From NCBI RefSeq assembly GCF_001625305.1, contig NW_017803925.1, positions 29,506-93,505 of the forward strand: a stretch of DNA of 64,000 bases, given 5' to 3'. The notes beneath the pieces were generated by a model. The model was not told where the DNA came from. It worked only from the letters and a program-made list of their open reading frames with translations, and ran no database searches. This document shows positions 1 through 12,039 of the stretch, in pieces (within the stretch, counting starts at the first letter, position 1; each line of letters begins with the position of its first letter). The position numbers and the translations under genes are program-made. The DNA is from Branchiostoma belcheri. Taxonomy: Eukaryota > Chordata > Leptocardii > Amphioxiformes > Branchiostomatidae.

Positions 1-1056
1 TGATTTCTTTTTATAAAAGTTGCAAACGTCATCATAAAGAGTACACAACCTTATCTAGCAACCAACTTTAGACACCCGCATTATTTAGAGGACACTAACA
101 TGGTGCAAAACAGGCATTGGAATCGTTTAAGAGAAACCGCCTGGAAAGTGCAAACAAAGTTATTGAAATATCGCGATATCGACAAAAATTGATATTTGGT
201 AGGACGAAAACAAACCTGTATCTCTTTTATGATTATACTGATAACATGATGTCAAAATAACAGATGTTAACTCTATCTGAATAGCCAGCTTCAGACAATT
301 AACAGCATCATATTTATGTATACAGGAGTAACCTTGGGTTGTTTGTCAAAAGACATCACGGATCAGCTGCCGAAGGACACACCCTGAAAAAAACTGCAGC
401 AGCCTGTGCCAGAGGAATTCTGGCACTAGTTGGGGTAGAAGATTGTGGCATTTTCTGACGTGGAAATAAATCACAATATCAGAAATACAAAACATACAGA
501 GATTACTTCCACATTGCGACGTGTTCAACAACAGGTGATTTTTTTTGTATCCGTCTTTTTTGTTGCCAGTCCAAGACACTCTTCAATCAAAGATGCAGAA
601 TAGGCTTTTAGTCTTTTTTTCTTCTACTTTTGGGATTTCTTTGTCTCTTAAAAACTGCCTTGCAGGCACAAAAAGATCTTATAGACTCGGGACATGAATC
701 AATACCTAGAAAACTAGATGTTCTTATGGTTCGATAGCATTAGAAGGGGGGGGTTGTATCCAGAACCGAGCTAAATTCAGAGCTATTCTTGCGTACGTTT
801 CTAGATAGGTTTTTGGCAATTATGCGATGCTGGATACGTAGAGAATGACCAAAACTGTACCAGGGGCACATTTACGTCCTTAGTTTCACTATCTACAACT
901 GCGCCTTATCCTATCCCCAAAACAATATATAATTTAGGCAAGAAAAAGATAATATGGTTCTGGATACAATAGGGCGTGTGCAAACAACTGTTGAAATTGA
1001 ATGAGTTAAGTTTGGTATCAATTGGTGGCCGAATCTTTCTTTATTCGTATTCAAGA

Positions 1057-1063
1057 TATAAAG
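1057..1063 (+). promoter_or_regulatory. TATA box of LRR receptor copy A
   Basis: TATAAAG lies 46 bp before the likely ATG at 1109. The same motif at the same relative position occurs in copies B and C. A CTTTAG just before the ATG could also be a 3' splice site of a 5'-UTR intron. Confidence 0.55.
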
Positions 1064-1108
1064 TCGGAGTGATTTTACGAGGTGGTTCCTGTTTCTTTAG
1101 GTGTCACA

Positions 1109-3406
1109 ATGAGAAGAAAGCTGCGACACCTGCTGGTTTTCCTCATTATCATCCTGGAGGAGCTCAACACGCCAGCAGCTAGCCAGAGCTGGCGTGAGTG
1201 CAGCTGTCAACCATTTGTACCCTGTCACTGCTCAGACAAACTAATCACCAGTATTCCTCAGAACCAACCAACAACTATCACTGGATTTTATTTGGAGAGG
1301 AATCGTATTGCAGCTGTACATCAGTCTCAGCTGTTACGGTACACGGATTTGGTTAAGTTGCATTTGGGGTCAAATCTTATTAGCACTGTTGATTGCTTCC
1401 CTAATCTGCCTAATCTTCAAGAGTTGTACTTAAGTAAAAACCAAATAACTAATATCCATCCTGGGACATTCAAAAATCTACTCCAGTTACGCAAAATAGA
1501 CTTATATGTCAACAAAATAACTAGCATACACCCAAGTACATTTGAAAACCAAGCCAAGCTCAGAACGTTGCAGCTGCATTGCAACCAGATAGCAAATATT
1601 CAAACAGATACATTTAAAAATCTAATCCAGCTCCGTACTTTGGGGTTCAACAGTAATCAGCTAACTATACTTCGATATGGTACATTTGCTAATCTAATCC
1701 GGCTAGAAAAGTTATATCTGATTGCAAACCCGATAACAATGGTTCAAGCAGGTGCATTTGAAAATCTATCACAAGTTACAGAGTTGTGGTTGGATAATAC
1801 AAGAATAACAAAAATTATGGCAGGTACATTTGCAAATCTATTCAAGCTCGAAAATTTGGTTCTTCTTCACAACAAGATAACAGAGATTCATGCAGGTGCA
1901 TTTGTAAACTTACCCCGACTCAAAACACTGAGTTTGAAGGGAAACCAGATTAGCACAATTCAGCCAGGTGCATTTGCAATAACACCAAGGCTACAAAAAT
2001 TAGATCTTCGGGATAACAAGCTGCATACCATTTCCCCTTTAGCTTATGGCTTGTTGCCATCTATTACTAATATACAACTAAACGGAAACCCCTGGAAGTG
2101 TGACTGTAAGATGGTCCCCTTAAGGCTGAAAACAACTGACTTTCCGTCATTCAAAGACAAGGTAATATGTACCGAACCCCCACAATTCAAAGGAAAGAAG
2201 CTTGGGTATATCAATCTTGCAGAAATGATAATATTATGCAAGGAGCCAGACATGTCAACAACGATTGCTAAAATCCAAACCCCTTTTACTTCATCTGCAG
2301 TGTCAACATCTTCAGTTGGCCACACAAAAAACAACGCAAATCTAGCAGCAGATGCCGAAGGCTACACATCTGCCACAAAGCTCCTTGTTACACAATCTAC
2401 AAGTTCTAATTATAACCATAAAAAAGCCAACAACAGTTTCAACATTATTACCACCACTTCTCGATACTATTGGTACTTCACACGCAATGCTGGCTTAACA
2501 GCACATCGTGCCTGCAAACCAATCAAAACAGTTGAACTAACTTCACCCCCTACAGTCGTGTCAGACAAACCAAAAAACAGTAGTTCCAATGAATCTTCTC
2601 CCATCAGCCCGTCCCGACTTGTCCTCATTGGTTCGATGTTTGGTGTAGTGCCTGGCACTATCCTAATCGTCACCATCCTTCTTACAGCTTGGTACAAAAG
2701 GAGGGCAAAAGAAGGGCTGAATCACAATGTCGTTGGTACCAACACAAATTCTGTAATGGACGGTGGTCATAGTCAGACTGGACAAGGCCAGTCTCAGGCT
2801 AACAATCAATCTCTAAAAGTGGGTAATATATCACATGATGAAGTTCAAACTGATCAAGTAGAGTCCAATACTATGTATGTAGAAAGCCCAACATCTACCA
2901 ATGGTCAAAATCAGACAGGGCAGGGTCAGTATCAGGCCATTACTGAATCGAACCCAAACACCACAGCTGCTGTAGTGACCAGTGACCATATTCCTACAGA
3001 GCAGGGTCAGTCTCAGGTCAACACTGAATCCAACACAAACACCACAACCGCTGCAGTGACCAGTGGCCATAATCAGCCAGGACAGGGTCAGTATCAGACC
3101 ATTATTGAATCCAATGCAAACACCACAACTACTGCAGTAACAAGTGACCATATTCCGACAGGACAGGGTCAGTATCAAAACATCACTAAATTCTTGGATG
3201 CAGGAACTAAATTGTATGGTACAGAGTCAACTGCCTCTCAGCTTAATTCGCCGTACGAAAACCAACATGGTCAGACAGGGCAGGACCAATATATAAATGA
3301 GACCATCACAAATGATTTGGACGCTGTAAATATGCATTACGCTACAGCGCCTTTAGCTACTGCCTCGGAGTTAAATTCCCTCTATAAAAACATGGATACA
3401 CCATAA
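1109..3406 (+). CDS. LRR type-I transmembrane receptor, copy A
   Basis: A single-exon coding region of 765 codons. The open frame extends 27 bases upstream to a GTG, but the first ATG is at 1109. Residues 1-26 form a signal peptide (basic start, hydrophobic core, small residues before SQS). Residues 30-52 are a cysteine-rich LRRNT cap (CSC and CHC). Eleven LRRs of 22-24 residues cover about 57-318 with the LxxLxLxxNxI pattern. An LRRCT cap starting NPWKCDC covers about 319-373. A Ser/Thr-rich stalk follows, then a membrane helix at about 504-528 ending in WYKRR. The 237-residue tail has four GQGQ-containing repeats of about 28 residues, and tyrosine motifs at Y590 (YVES), Y716 (YEN) and Y759 (YKNM, both YxN and YxxM). 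The layout is that of a cell-surface recognition receptor. Ligand and name are unknown. Confidence 0.85.
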   Translation: MRRKLRHLLVFLIIILEELNTPAASQSWRECSCQPFVPCHCSDKLITSIPQNQPTTITGFYLERNRIAAVHQSQLLRYTDLVKLHLGSNLISTVDCFPNLPNLQELYLSKNQITNIHPGTFKNLLQLRKIDLYVNKITSIHPSTFENQAKLRTLQLHCNQIANIQTDTFKNLIQLRTLGFNSNQLTILRYGTFANLIRLEKLYLIANPITMVQAGAFENLSQVTELWLDNTRITKIMAGTFANLFKLENLVLLHNKITEIHAGAFVNLPRLKTLSLKGNQISTIQPGAFAITPRLQKLDLRDNKLHTISPLAYGLLPSITNIQLNGNPWKCDCKMVPLRLKTTDFPSFKDKVICTEPPQFKGKKLGYINLAEMIILCKEPDMSTTIAKIQTPFTSSAVSTSSVGHTKNNANLAADAEGYTSATKLLVTQSTSSNYNHKKANNSFNIITTTSRYYWYFTRNAGLTAHRACKPIKTVELTSPPTVVSDKPKNSSSNESSPISPSRLVLIGSMFGVVPGTILIVTILLTAWYKRRAKEGLNHNVVGTNTNSVMDGGHSQTGQGQSQANNQSLKVGNISHDEVQTDQVESNTMYVESPTSTNGQNQTGQGQYQAITESNPNTTAAVVTSDHIPTEQGQSQVNTESNTNTTTAAVTSGHNQPGQGQYQTIIESNANTTTTAVTSDHIPTGQGQYQNITKFLDAGTKLYGTESTASQLNSPYENQHGQTGQDQYINETITNDLDAVNMHYATAPLATASELNSLYKNMDTP

Positions 3407-3939
3407 TCAAATTTACGTTTTAACAGGGGACTATTGGACAGCATTACAAAGAAAGTATACGGTCAATGAAGATCAATAAAACGACTTTAAGAGATCTATA
3501 TATGGTCTTGGAAGAGCTTTTGGACTATTTTAAATCAGCAAACGAACTAAACTCACCTGACTCCCAAAGCATGAGCATATAATATTAAAGCTACAACTTC
3601 ACTGCAGTATTAGTATAACATGGGTCCAAATCTACTAAGTAATCATGTCCAGTTTCTAAACAAACTAGAAGTAGCTTTCAGGCTACTGACAGATAAAGTG
3701 AACCCCAGAGGAATTAGATGCAACAAAACACACTATTTCATGGATGCCGGAATAAGATTAACAATATCTAATTCAGAAACACCAATGCAGTATACGCTGT
3801 ATAAAAGTTCAATGTTTTTTTTTAATTTAACAATCAATATATGTGGTAACAGTTATTATTTTTTATAATCATGGCTAAACCAAGAAGAGTAGGAGTGTTT
3901 CTGTCATTCTGTGTAAAGTATAGACAAGCTAAGTTTGAG

Positions 3940-4225
3940 CAGTAGCAGAGCAAAGTACTGCACACAGTAGCAGAGCAAACTTCTGCATAGAAGTAGCAGA
4001 GCAAATCCCTGCATAAAAGTAGCAGAGCGAAATCCTGCACAAAAATAGCAGAGCGAAACCCTGCACAAACGTAGCAGAGCAAAGGCCTATGCAAAAATAG
4101 CAGAGCAAAGGTCTGCACAAACGTAGCAGAATAAAGACCTAAACAAAAGTAGCAGAGCAAAGACCATAATAAAAGTAGAAGAACAAAGTACTGTACAAAA
4201 TTAGCAGAGCAAACGCCTGCACAAA
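3940..4225. repeat. 26-bp minisatellite, 3' flank of copy A
   Basis: About eleven tandem 26-bp units built on GTAGCAGAGCAAA followed by a variable C-rich part and TGCACAAAA. It begins about 530 bp after the receptor stop codon. Because 26 is not a multiple of three, every frame runs through similar low-complexity peptides; the minus-strand ORFs here are artefacts. Confidence 0.9.
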
Positions 4226-7200
4226 ATACCAAAGATGACTAGTCTGACTCCTATCAGCCTTTCTGCTGTCCAACTCTCTAGAAGCATGCACGATGGCTAA
4301 CTATTACTTAGAACAGGAAATCTCCTTCCATTGGACTCCAGGACTCCAGGAAGAGTAGTGATGTACATATTATCACTAATGGAGATTCCTTAATAAACAA
4401 ACAAACAAACATTCAGACAGTGGAATTAGGAACATCTAATCCTATTGGTTCATGCATATGTGCCAATTTTGTCAGACTGAAACCAGTCTGTTAGTAGTGT
4501 TTAAGGTTGGGTTGACATGTATGTAATATACAGACAGAATCAAAGATCATTGTTATGCATATTTTTCATGGCTTAAAGTATACCAGATCCCATATTTTTT
4601 TGGTAGTTCTGGGAATTAATTTCTCGAGTGTGTATTGTCATGAGCTCTCGGAGGGGGGCCCAATCGGCTTGTGATGGGGATTTTAACACAAGTTAATGAA
4701 TAACGGTCGGCTATATTTGGAAATAATTGTAAGTGTACTTTTTTGTAAACGTGAATGTTGCATTTACACGAGTAATATCGGTAGTATTTTTCCTTATCGT
4801 ACTACAATGTATTGCTGTGACAATTGTGACAATACCTTTTCGGTTAATGGCAATCATTATCGTTAATGGTATAGCTGTACTTCATCGTGTAACACATATT
4901 TCTACAACGGAATGTATTTTCATGTTGTTGTATTTATGCGGATTTAAATAAATGGTAGAGAATGGTATGGCTTTAAAAGGGGCAACTAGATGGAAAACAT
5001 AAGAAAGGGTCAGAAGGGAAGCTTTATTCAGAAATGGCTGTTGTTAAGAGGATGTTGAGAAATAAAAGGAAAGTGCCGAAACAAAGGACAGGCCGACTTG
5101 ATATGACAAACTACATTGTGGCTTAAGACGATTTAGCAGTTATGCTAAATGCAACAAAAATGTATTTTCGACCACAAGGACTTCCTTTCCTATCAGACTA
5201 TTCTCTACTACTAAATTCTCTACACAAGGCAATTAAGCATGTGTAAATACACATGTATATTTATCACATGAATACATATACGGAAAGCAATGTTTTCGAC
5301 CATGTGTCGAAATGCAGGCAGTGATTCACATAGGTCTTTTCTCACAAAGCTCAACTTCAGAATTAGAAAGAAGAATGTGATAAATGTATTTTAGATGCAC
5401 AGTCGGCATGTTTAACCATGCACGATATATTTGGACACCTATGATAGAAGTAAACGACTGCCGACCGACCCTTTTAGATCATATCTCTATAGATGGTGAT
5501 ACCAAATTATTCTTTGTCAGTTCCCTGTCGATTAGGAACCGGTGAGTGACCTGTCAGGTGCCTAAATATGACCTCATGCTTGTCAAACAAACCGGACAGA
5601 AGATCTTCATTTGCATCTTGCTTGGACTAGACATAAAAGTATGAAAAAAAAACAAGTAACCAGCATTACTCTTGCATCACGAGACCTGAATTATCAATAG
5701 GATTTTTATCGTAAGCATAAATGTTATTCAAACATCAAGCTTCAGACAATTAACCCCGCTTTGTATATGTAAAACCTATGAATGGGTTGTTTCTCACACT
5801 GCTTTACGAATCGGGCTACCAAAGGACGGACCCTACCAGAACAACAGAAACCTGTGCCTGATGTCCTGCGCTGAAAATGGTATTTGGCTGAATTCTAAGC
5901 TCTGATTCAGACAGTGGATACATAGTTTACGTAATTGTTATTGTGTAGACATGCTGTCATGCCTTTTAATTCTCTATGTTCGGCAAGTCGGAAAGTTACA
6001 TTTTCTGAATGTTGGTAACGGTGGCAGGCTGCATAAACGTTTAACAGTTTTTTTTACATCCACTTGGAAATAAGCTTATTCTTTTAGAGGAGGACAGGGA
6101 TGCTTCTGATCCCTTTTTCTGATGCCATCATACCTTTCTAAGAAATCACGCCCGAATCAGACAAATCAGATCACACTGCCTACGACTAGGCCTTGCCAGG
6201 ACGCACCATTAGCAAATATTTCATGGCTCTGGCTCCATGGAATTACAATTATCCTTAAGCTTATCATAAAGATTTTAAATGATTACATAGATTTTTAAAT
6301 TCTATTTGATCCAAGGTGGTTGCAAAACTCAGTCCTATAAATACTAAACAACCTTATCTATCCACCAGCACCGACCAACGCATTATTTAGAGGAGAGGAA
6401 CTAAGAAGCACAATCCTATAATACTTATGTTTCAGTAATTGAGAAAAATCTAGTAAGAGAAATCGCCATCTTAATTTTTGCATGAATACTGTTGATTTCT
6501 ACAGTATGTCTCGAAAATGTGAACAGAGTTATCAAAATATCGGCAAAAGTAATAAACACTGATATTGAGAGCATTTAGGAAGAAGTCCAGCCGTCCGAAA
6601 AGTTTAACATAATTTTGAACATCCGCTAAAAAATAATGCATGTTGGTTCTGAAAAGTCTGCTCCATCGTTTTTTTTTTTTCTGGCGCCATTTCCCCCAAA
6701 GAGGAAAAATCAGATTGACCACATCTCCTTGCCAGGCCACAGTATGTTGAAATGTTTTAGGGTTCTAGCTCCATAAAACTACAGGCACAAGGCTTTCAAC
6801 ATTGTGTTTATAACCAGTGTTACGGCTTGTTTGTCTACACTTAACAGTTTTTCTTGCATTTTTTTGGTCGAGAATGGTTGCGAAACACAGTGTAATTAAT
6901 TCAAATAGGTAATTCTAAGCTCTATCGACATACAGGCAAATTAATATTGTTTGCGACGGTCTTCAAAAAAGGGAGATGACTCTTTATGCCGAGGTCACAT
7001 TTCCAAGCCTGGGCAAGACCGGGCTGTTCATTTAACGATTAACTAACAATAAACCTTCGTTTTAAGAATATGTGCAAATAGTGCTGATTACCATGTTTTC
7101 TACTCTATTGTGCTTTGTTATATTTTTCGTTCTTATCGTTCCCGCACATTGCTGGGCCCCGATTTCAAACTGACATAATTCTGAAAAATGTTACATTTTC

Positions 7201-8401
7201 TATTCTTCTGCTGATTTTTTTATATAAAAGTTGCAAACGTCATCATAAAGAGTACACAACTTTATCTATAGCAACCATACGGGCTTTAGACACAAGCATT
7301 TTTAGAGGACACTAACATGGCCTTATATTAGTGAAACGGGCATTGGAATCGTTTGAGAGTACCGTCTGGGAACAGAATATGGAGTTAGATTATCAAAATA
7401 ACTGCAAAAGAAACATTGAAATCTAGATTGATACTTGGTATGACCAAGGACATTATAATGCCCTTGGTATGACGAAAACAAACCTGTACCTCTATCATGA
7501 TTATACTGATATCGTGATGTCTAGATAATAGATGTTCAATCTATATAAATAGCCAGCTTCAGACAATTAACAGCATCATATTTATGCATATAAGAGTAAC
7601 CTTGGGTTGTTTGTCTCAAGATATCACGGATCAACTGCCGAAGGGCACACCCTAGAAAATACAGCAGCCAGTGCCAGAGGAAGTCTGGCACAAGTTGGGG
7701 TAGAAGATTGTGGCATTTTCTAACTGACAAGTCTAGATACGGCCTGTATTCTACGGTATTCTCTTCCAATGCTAGAGGCATTCAAAAAAGTAACGGGTTA
7801 AAACACGCAATTTTGGGCTAAACATAAAACAATTCGTTGAAATGAGATAACATTATCGTCTTTAAATACATTCAATGGCAATGTTTTTGTTGGGTGTTTT
7901 TTTTTATTTTAATCGTAAATTCTCTAATTTAAGGGATTTAGGAGCGCCATATTATAGCGAATCATCGTTGAAATGTGGCTACAAATTTTACGCAAGATCC
8001 TTGATTTTTATATTTTTCGACAATTAACTAGGAGTAGGAATAAGACAAAAAAGTCGTTATTTAGTTTTGTTTTTTAAATTTCCGTCTTAAAGTATATTTT
8101 TGGTCGACAAATAGGTAAAGAATTGTTTTTTCTGCTGTTTTTCGCACTTAATTACCCATTATTCAAACTCGAGTGCATTTGTCAAAAGTCCTTAAAACAG
8201 TATTGTTTCAGCCTCTCAGGGACTTTGCAGAAAACTGTTACAGTCTATTTGAGCTGTCAATGAGGTATACTTCCACGTTTAAACGAGTTTTCAGACATGT
8301 CATTTTGCCAAAAGTGTGGAGTGTGATATTCATACTAGTGTAAAGGATCATAATAATATTCAAGGTCACCCACGAATACGACGGTAGCTTCGCTACAGTT
8401 T

Positions 8402-9170
8402 TTTATCTCGGCCGCCTGAGCGGCCGAGGTATTGTGCTCCAAAATATGTACGTTGGATGTTGAAATCTTGATTTCGACCGTGAAAAAAAAAACCAATGAA
8501 ACCAATTACTCTGCGTGTATACTTTACTTTGTGGGGTCGAGCTACCGGATGATAGTGTCGTTATTCTTATACAACGAAGTTGCTAAAAAAGAGGAAATGC
8601 TGTTTACCACAAAACCATTGTTTAATATCATAGTATGCATTTAAGGTTCTAGAATTTCGCTAATAGCTGCGGTAATTGGACCAATAAATCAATGACATAA
8701 ATTATGTACATTAACCTTCCATATTTGCTTAAGTCGCAAGATGTCGCTTTTGATTGGTGAATAAATCACTGTGACGCACGTAAATATTCACTTGAAATGA
8801 GAAATTACCGCCCAACAAAACGGACCATTAGATTCCCAGTGCTGTATTACTCTTTTGTTCTTGTGGTCAACTTGTTTTCTTTGCTTGGATCGCGTAAAAG
8901 ACCAAGGAAAATACAATGAAATCGGCAAATGTCGCCGAGCCGCGCCGATCTGCCGCCGCCATCTTGGATTTTTTTGGAAAGCTGCAATTTGTCCCAAACC
9001 GCTAGAGGGGGCGAATTAAAATGTTTAATATATTCGGTCTGAAGTTTTAGTAGCTCTAGCAGTAGAGGAGAAGTTTGATAATGCATAGAACGGATAAAAT
9101 AGAATAAAATTAAATGAAATAAAATAAAATAAAACAGAATAAAAAAATAAAAAATAAAATGAAAATAAAT

Positions 9171-9201
<31 letters not shown>

Positions 9202-10605
9202 AAATGAAAATTATTGTAGTGGTTACATATACTTAACGTTATATTGTATTTAGCAATGATCATTTAGCAAAAAAAATTCGGTACTGAAACTCCGGTATTC
9301 AGAATCAGGTACAGGTACAGGTCCGGACCTGGACCTGATCCTCTGGACCTGGAAGAGCCGAACAGGTACCCACCCCTATTGCTAGTGGTGTAATATGGCT
9401 GTAATGTCGACACTGTTTGTTGAGTACTAGTACAGTATATTTATATTCCTAATCAAAAGTAACAGTGAAAGATTTGCCCATACATTGGTATTGAAATAAA
9501 GAGCACATTTTAGTACCGTTCACCTGTCAATTTGGTCATTTTCCGGGGGGTACGTTTATTCCGGAGGGTATGTATATTAGACTTTGAAGATTTGTCCGGG
9601 GGGTATGTTTATTCCGGGGGGTATGTTTATTAGGGACATGAGAGTAGTATGCATTAAATGTTATAAAGATTTGGTAATAACTGCTGCAATTGCACCAATA
9701 AACCAAGTTTAAAAATTACGTTTTAATATTACCTTGAGACATCTGAATAAGTCAAGACGAAGGTTATGGAAGTGCACTATATTCCTCGGTCGCAAGATGT
9801 CGCTTTTGATTAGTGGCCTGAATGGAATTTCCCATATCGAAGATCCCGGATGTAACGCATGAGGCTGCTTAGGTATTTACTTAGCAAAAATAGCAAAATA
9901 TCAGGAATTATAAGGGTATTAGGCATAGAGCCATAGGATAAAAATGGAGCTAAAGATACTACGGGCAAGGGCAATCAATTACATTGTGTTTTATTCGTGC
10001 TGTTGAACAGATTTAAACAGAGTTACGTTTCGTACAACCTAACAATATGTTAGTGCATTAAGCTTGATAACGTTTGACAGCTCTGTTATTGTAGCCACTC
10101 CATTTTGTGTTGTCTCATGAAGTTATACCAAAATAAAACATTTCACTTTTGACACATGCATCTTTGCTCTTTATTCATCAGTATTGTCCAGACATTACAA
10201 TTTCAATGAAACATACAGATGAAACATAGTTCCTCTGTAATATACAACATGACACTACTGATTCCAAAAAATGTCTTCCCCATACATAGAGCTGTGTAAC
10301 CTACTCTAACAGAGAAATTAGCTCCACATACATATCCTAAACTCTTTCCTGTCTCTCAAATCTTCAATCACAAATGAAAATCTGTATCTCTACCTAAACA
10401 TTTTCCCTCCCAACATCTGCTTCGAGATTAATATTTTTCACTAATTCCATTGAAGCAAATGATAATGGAAGCCAACTTATTACCCTGTTTGGTGTTACAG
10501 GTATGAACATACTAGGTAATACATTCTTTCCTCTCTAGCAGTTACACAAATCTATGTGGACATCCTCAAAGAACACAAAACTACATGGCCAGCGGCCGAG
10601 ATAAA
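8402..10605. mobile_element. TIR-flanked DNA element inserted in unit B
   Basis: The left end TTTATCTCGGCCGC (8402-8415) is matched by its exact complement at 10592-10605. In unit C the corresponding DNA passes almost directly from the GCTTCGCTACA tract (about 18120) to the CTGCAACAAAATGAT tract, so about 2.2 kb is extra in unit B. No transposase is visible, so it is non-autonomous or decayed. Inside are an internal repeat (GTCGCAAGATGTCGCTTTTG near 8736 and near 9790), an A-rich AAATA tract at 9110-9210, and four CCGGGGGGTA(T/C)GTTTATT-like units at 9543-9635. Superfamily not assigned. Confidence 0.6.
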
Positions 10606-11987
10606 CTTTTTTCAAAAGTCTTGTTTTGTCTGCAACAAAATGATATGCGTACACGTACTCTCCAGGAAATGGTTTGTATTTGTGATATTGTGATTTTTTT
10701 TCTCGTGTAAAAAGGGCCTGAAAACCTGGTTTTACTGTAAATGATTGCTGGTGACCTCCGATCTAACGCCGTTTGGTTCGAATTACGTCAGATCAAACAC
10801 AATTCGGGAAGCTCAGTAACCAGATTAAAACTATCTCACATTATCATTTTCTTATTTTCTTTACAATTAACATTGTTATGTTGACAAGAACAGAGTTGTT
10901 GATCCCTGAAAAAATAACGCCATACCCCTCTAACAAGTAATTACCGTGTTGACGGGAGGGCAAAAACACAGCCCTATTGTATTTTAAAAGTGTCGATAAG
11001 TTTTCTATCACTATGTTGGTGTCATTATCTGGAAGGTACAACCAGAAAGACAAAAATGCCAGTATCTGCCCACTCAGCAAAAAGAATAAACAACCATTAT
11101 ATCAATATTCAACCAGTTAGCTTCAGACAATTAATACAGTCATGGTTTGGCCTGGGTTTGGCCCGGGACATACACACAACAAAACGAGTGTGTATGCTAC
11201 TCTGAGGAGATTTGGGAGACGAACTCTGTGTCTTCATCAACCGTTCAGGTCAGATCTCGTCCTGGAGTTATTTTGTCACGTTACTTAAGTAAATTTAATG
11301 TTGATGATTGCTTGGCAGGAGACAGTTATATATAGTTTAGTATGCGTTTCTCCATTGCGACGTGTTCCACAACAGGTGATGACAGAAAGCTCAGTCTCCT
11401 GCGATCGGCGGATTGGCGCGTAATATTGAAGGGTATCACCTGTCTTTTTTTGTATCCGTATTTTTTTGTTGCCAGTCCAAGACACTTTTCAATCAAAGAT
11501 GCAGGTTTCTAATTATGTGTAAGTGTTTAAAGGCATTTGAATAGGCTTTTAGTCCTTTTTTTATTCTACTTTGGGGATTTCTTTGTCTGTTGAAAACTGC
11601 CTTGCAGGCACCAAAAGATCTTATAGACTCACTCGGGACATGAATCAATACCTAGAAAACTAGATGTTCTTATGGTTCGACAGCATTAGAAGGGGGGTTT
11701 GTATCCAGAACCGAGCTAAATTTAGAGCTATTCTTGGGTACGTTTCTAGATAGGTTTTTGGCAATTATGCGATGCTGGATACGTAGAGAATGACCAAAAC
11801 TATACCAGGGGCAAATTTACGTCCTTAGTTTCACTATCTACAACTGCGCCTTATCCTATCCCCAAAACAATATAAAATTTAGGCAAGAAAAAGATAATAT
11901 GGTTCTGGATACAATAGGACGTGTGCAAACAACTATTGAAATTAAATGAGTTAAGTTGGCCGAATCTTTCTTTATTCGTATCCAAGA

Positions 11988-11994
11988 TATAAAG
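11988..11994 (+). promoter_or_regulatory. TATA box of LRR receptor copy B
   Basis: TATAAAG lies 46 bp before the ATG at 12040, in the same place as in copy A and within a conserved stretch. Confidence 0.55.
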
Positions 11995-12039
11995 TCGGAG
12001 TGATTTTACGAGGTGGTTCCTGTTTCTTTAGGTGTCACC

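Larger units (their letters stand above)
1..7210. repeat. Tandem duplication unit A (LRR receptor unit)
   Basis: The first 60 bases reappear near 7212 and 17030. The region upstream of the gene from about 500 matches the regions starting near 11350 and 18850, and the flank from 3400 to 7210 matches 14340-17030. This makes it the first of three head-to-tail copies of a unit carrying one LRR receptor gene. Unit A is shorter than unit B because the roughly 3.6 kb equivalent to 7760-11340 is absent between about 480 and 515. I see no other gene in 1-1050 or in 4230-7210; the short ORFs there are not conserved between copies. Confidence 0.75.

Noticed and set aside
1082..1108. GTG start extending receptor copy A by nine codons
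   Set aside because: An ATG follows at 1109 with a proper signal peptide, and GTG starts are not expected in animals.
3834..4232. Cys/Phe/Leu-rich minus-strand ORF next to receptor copy A
   Set aside because: It is a translation of the 26-bp minisatellite; unit variation does not protect the frame.
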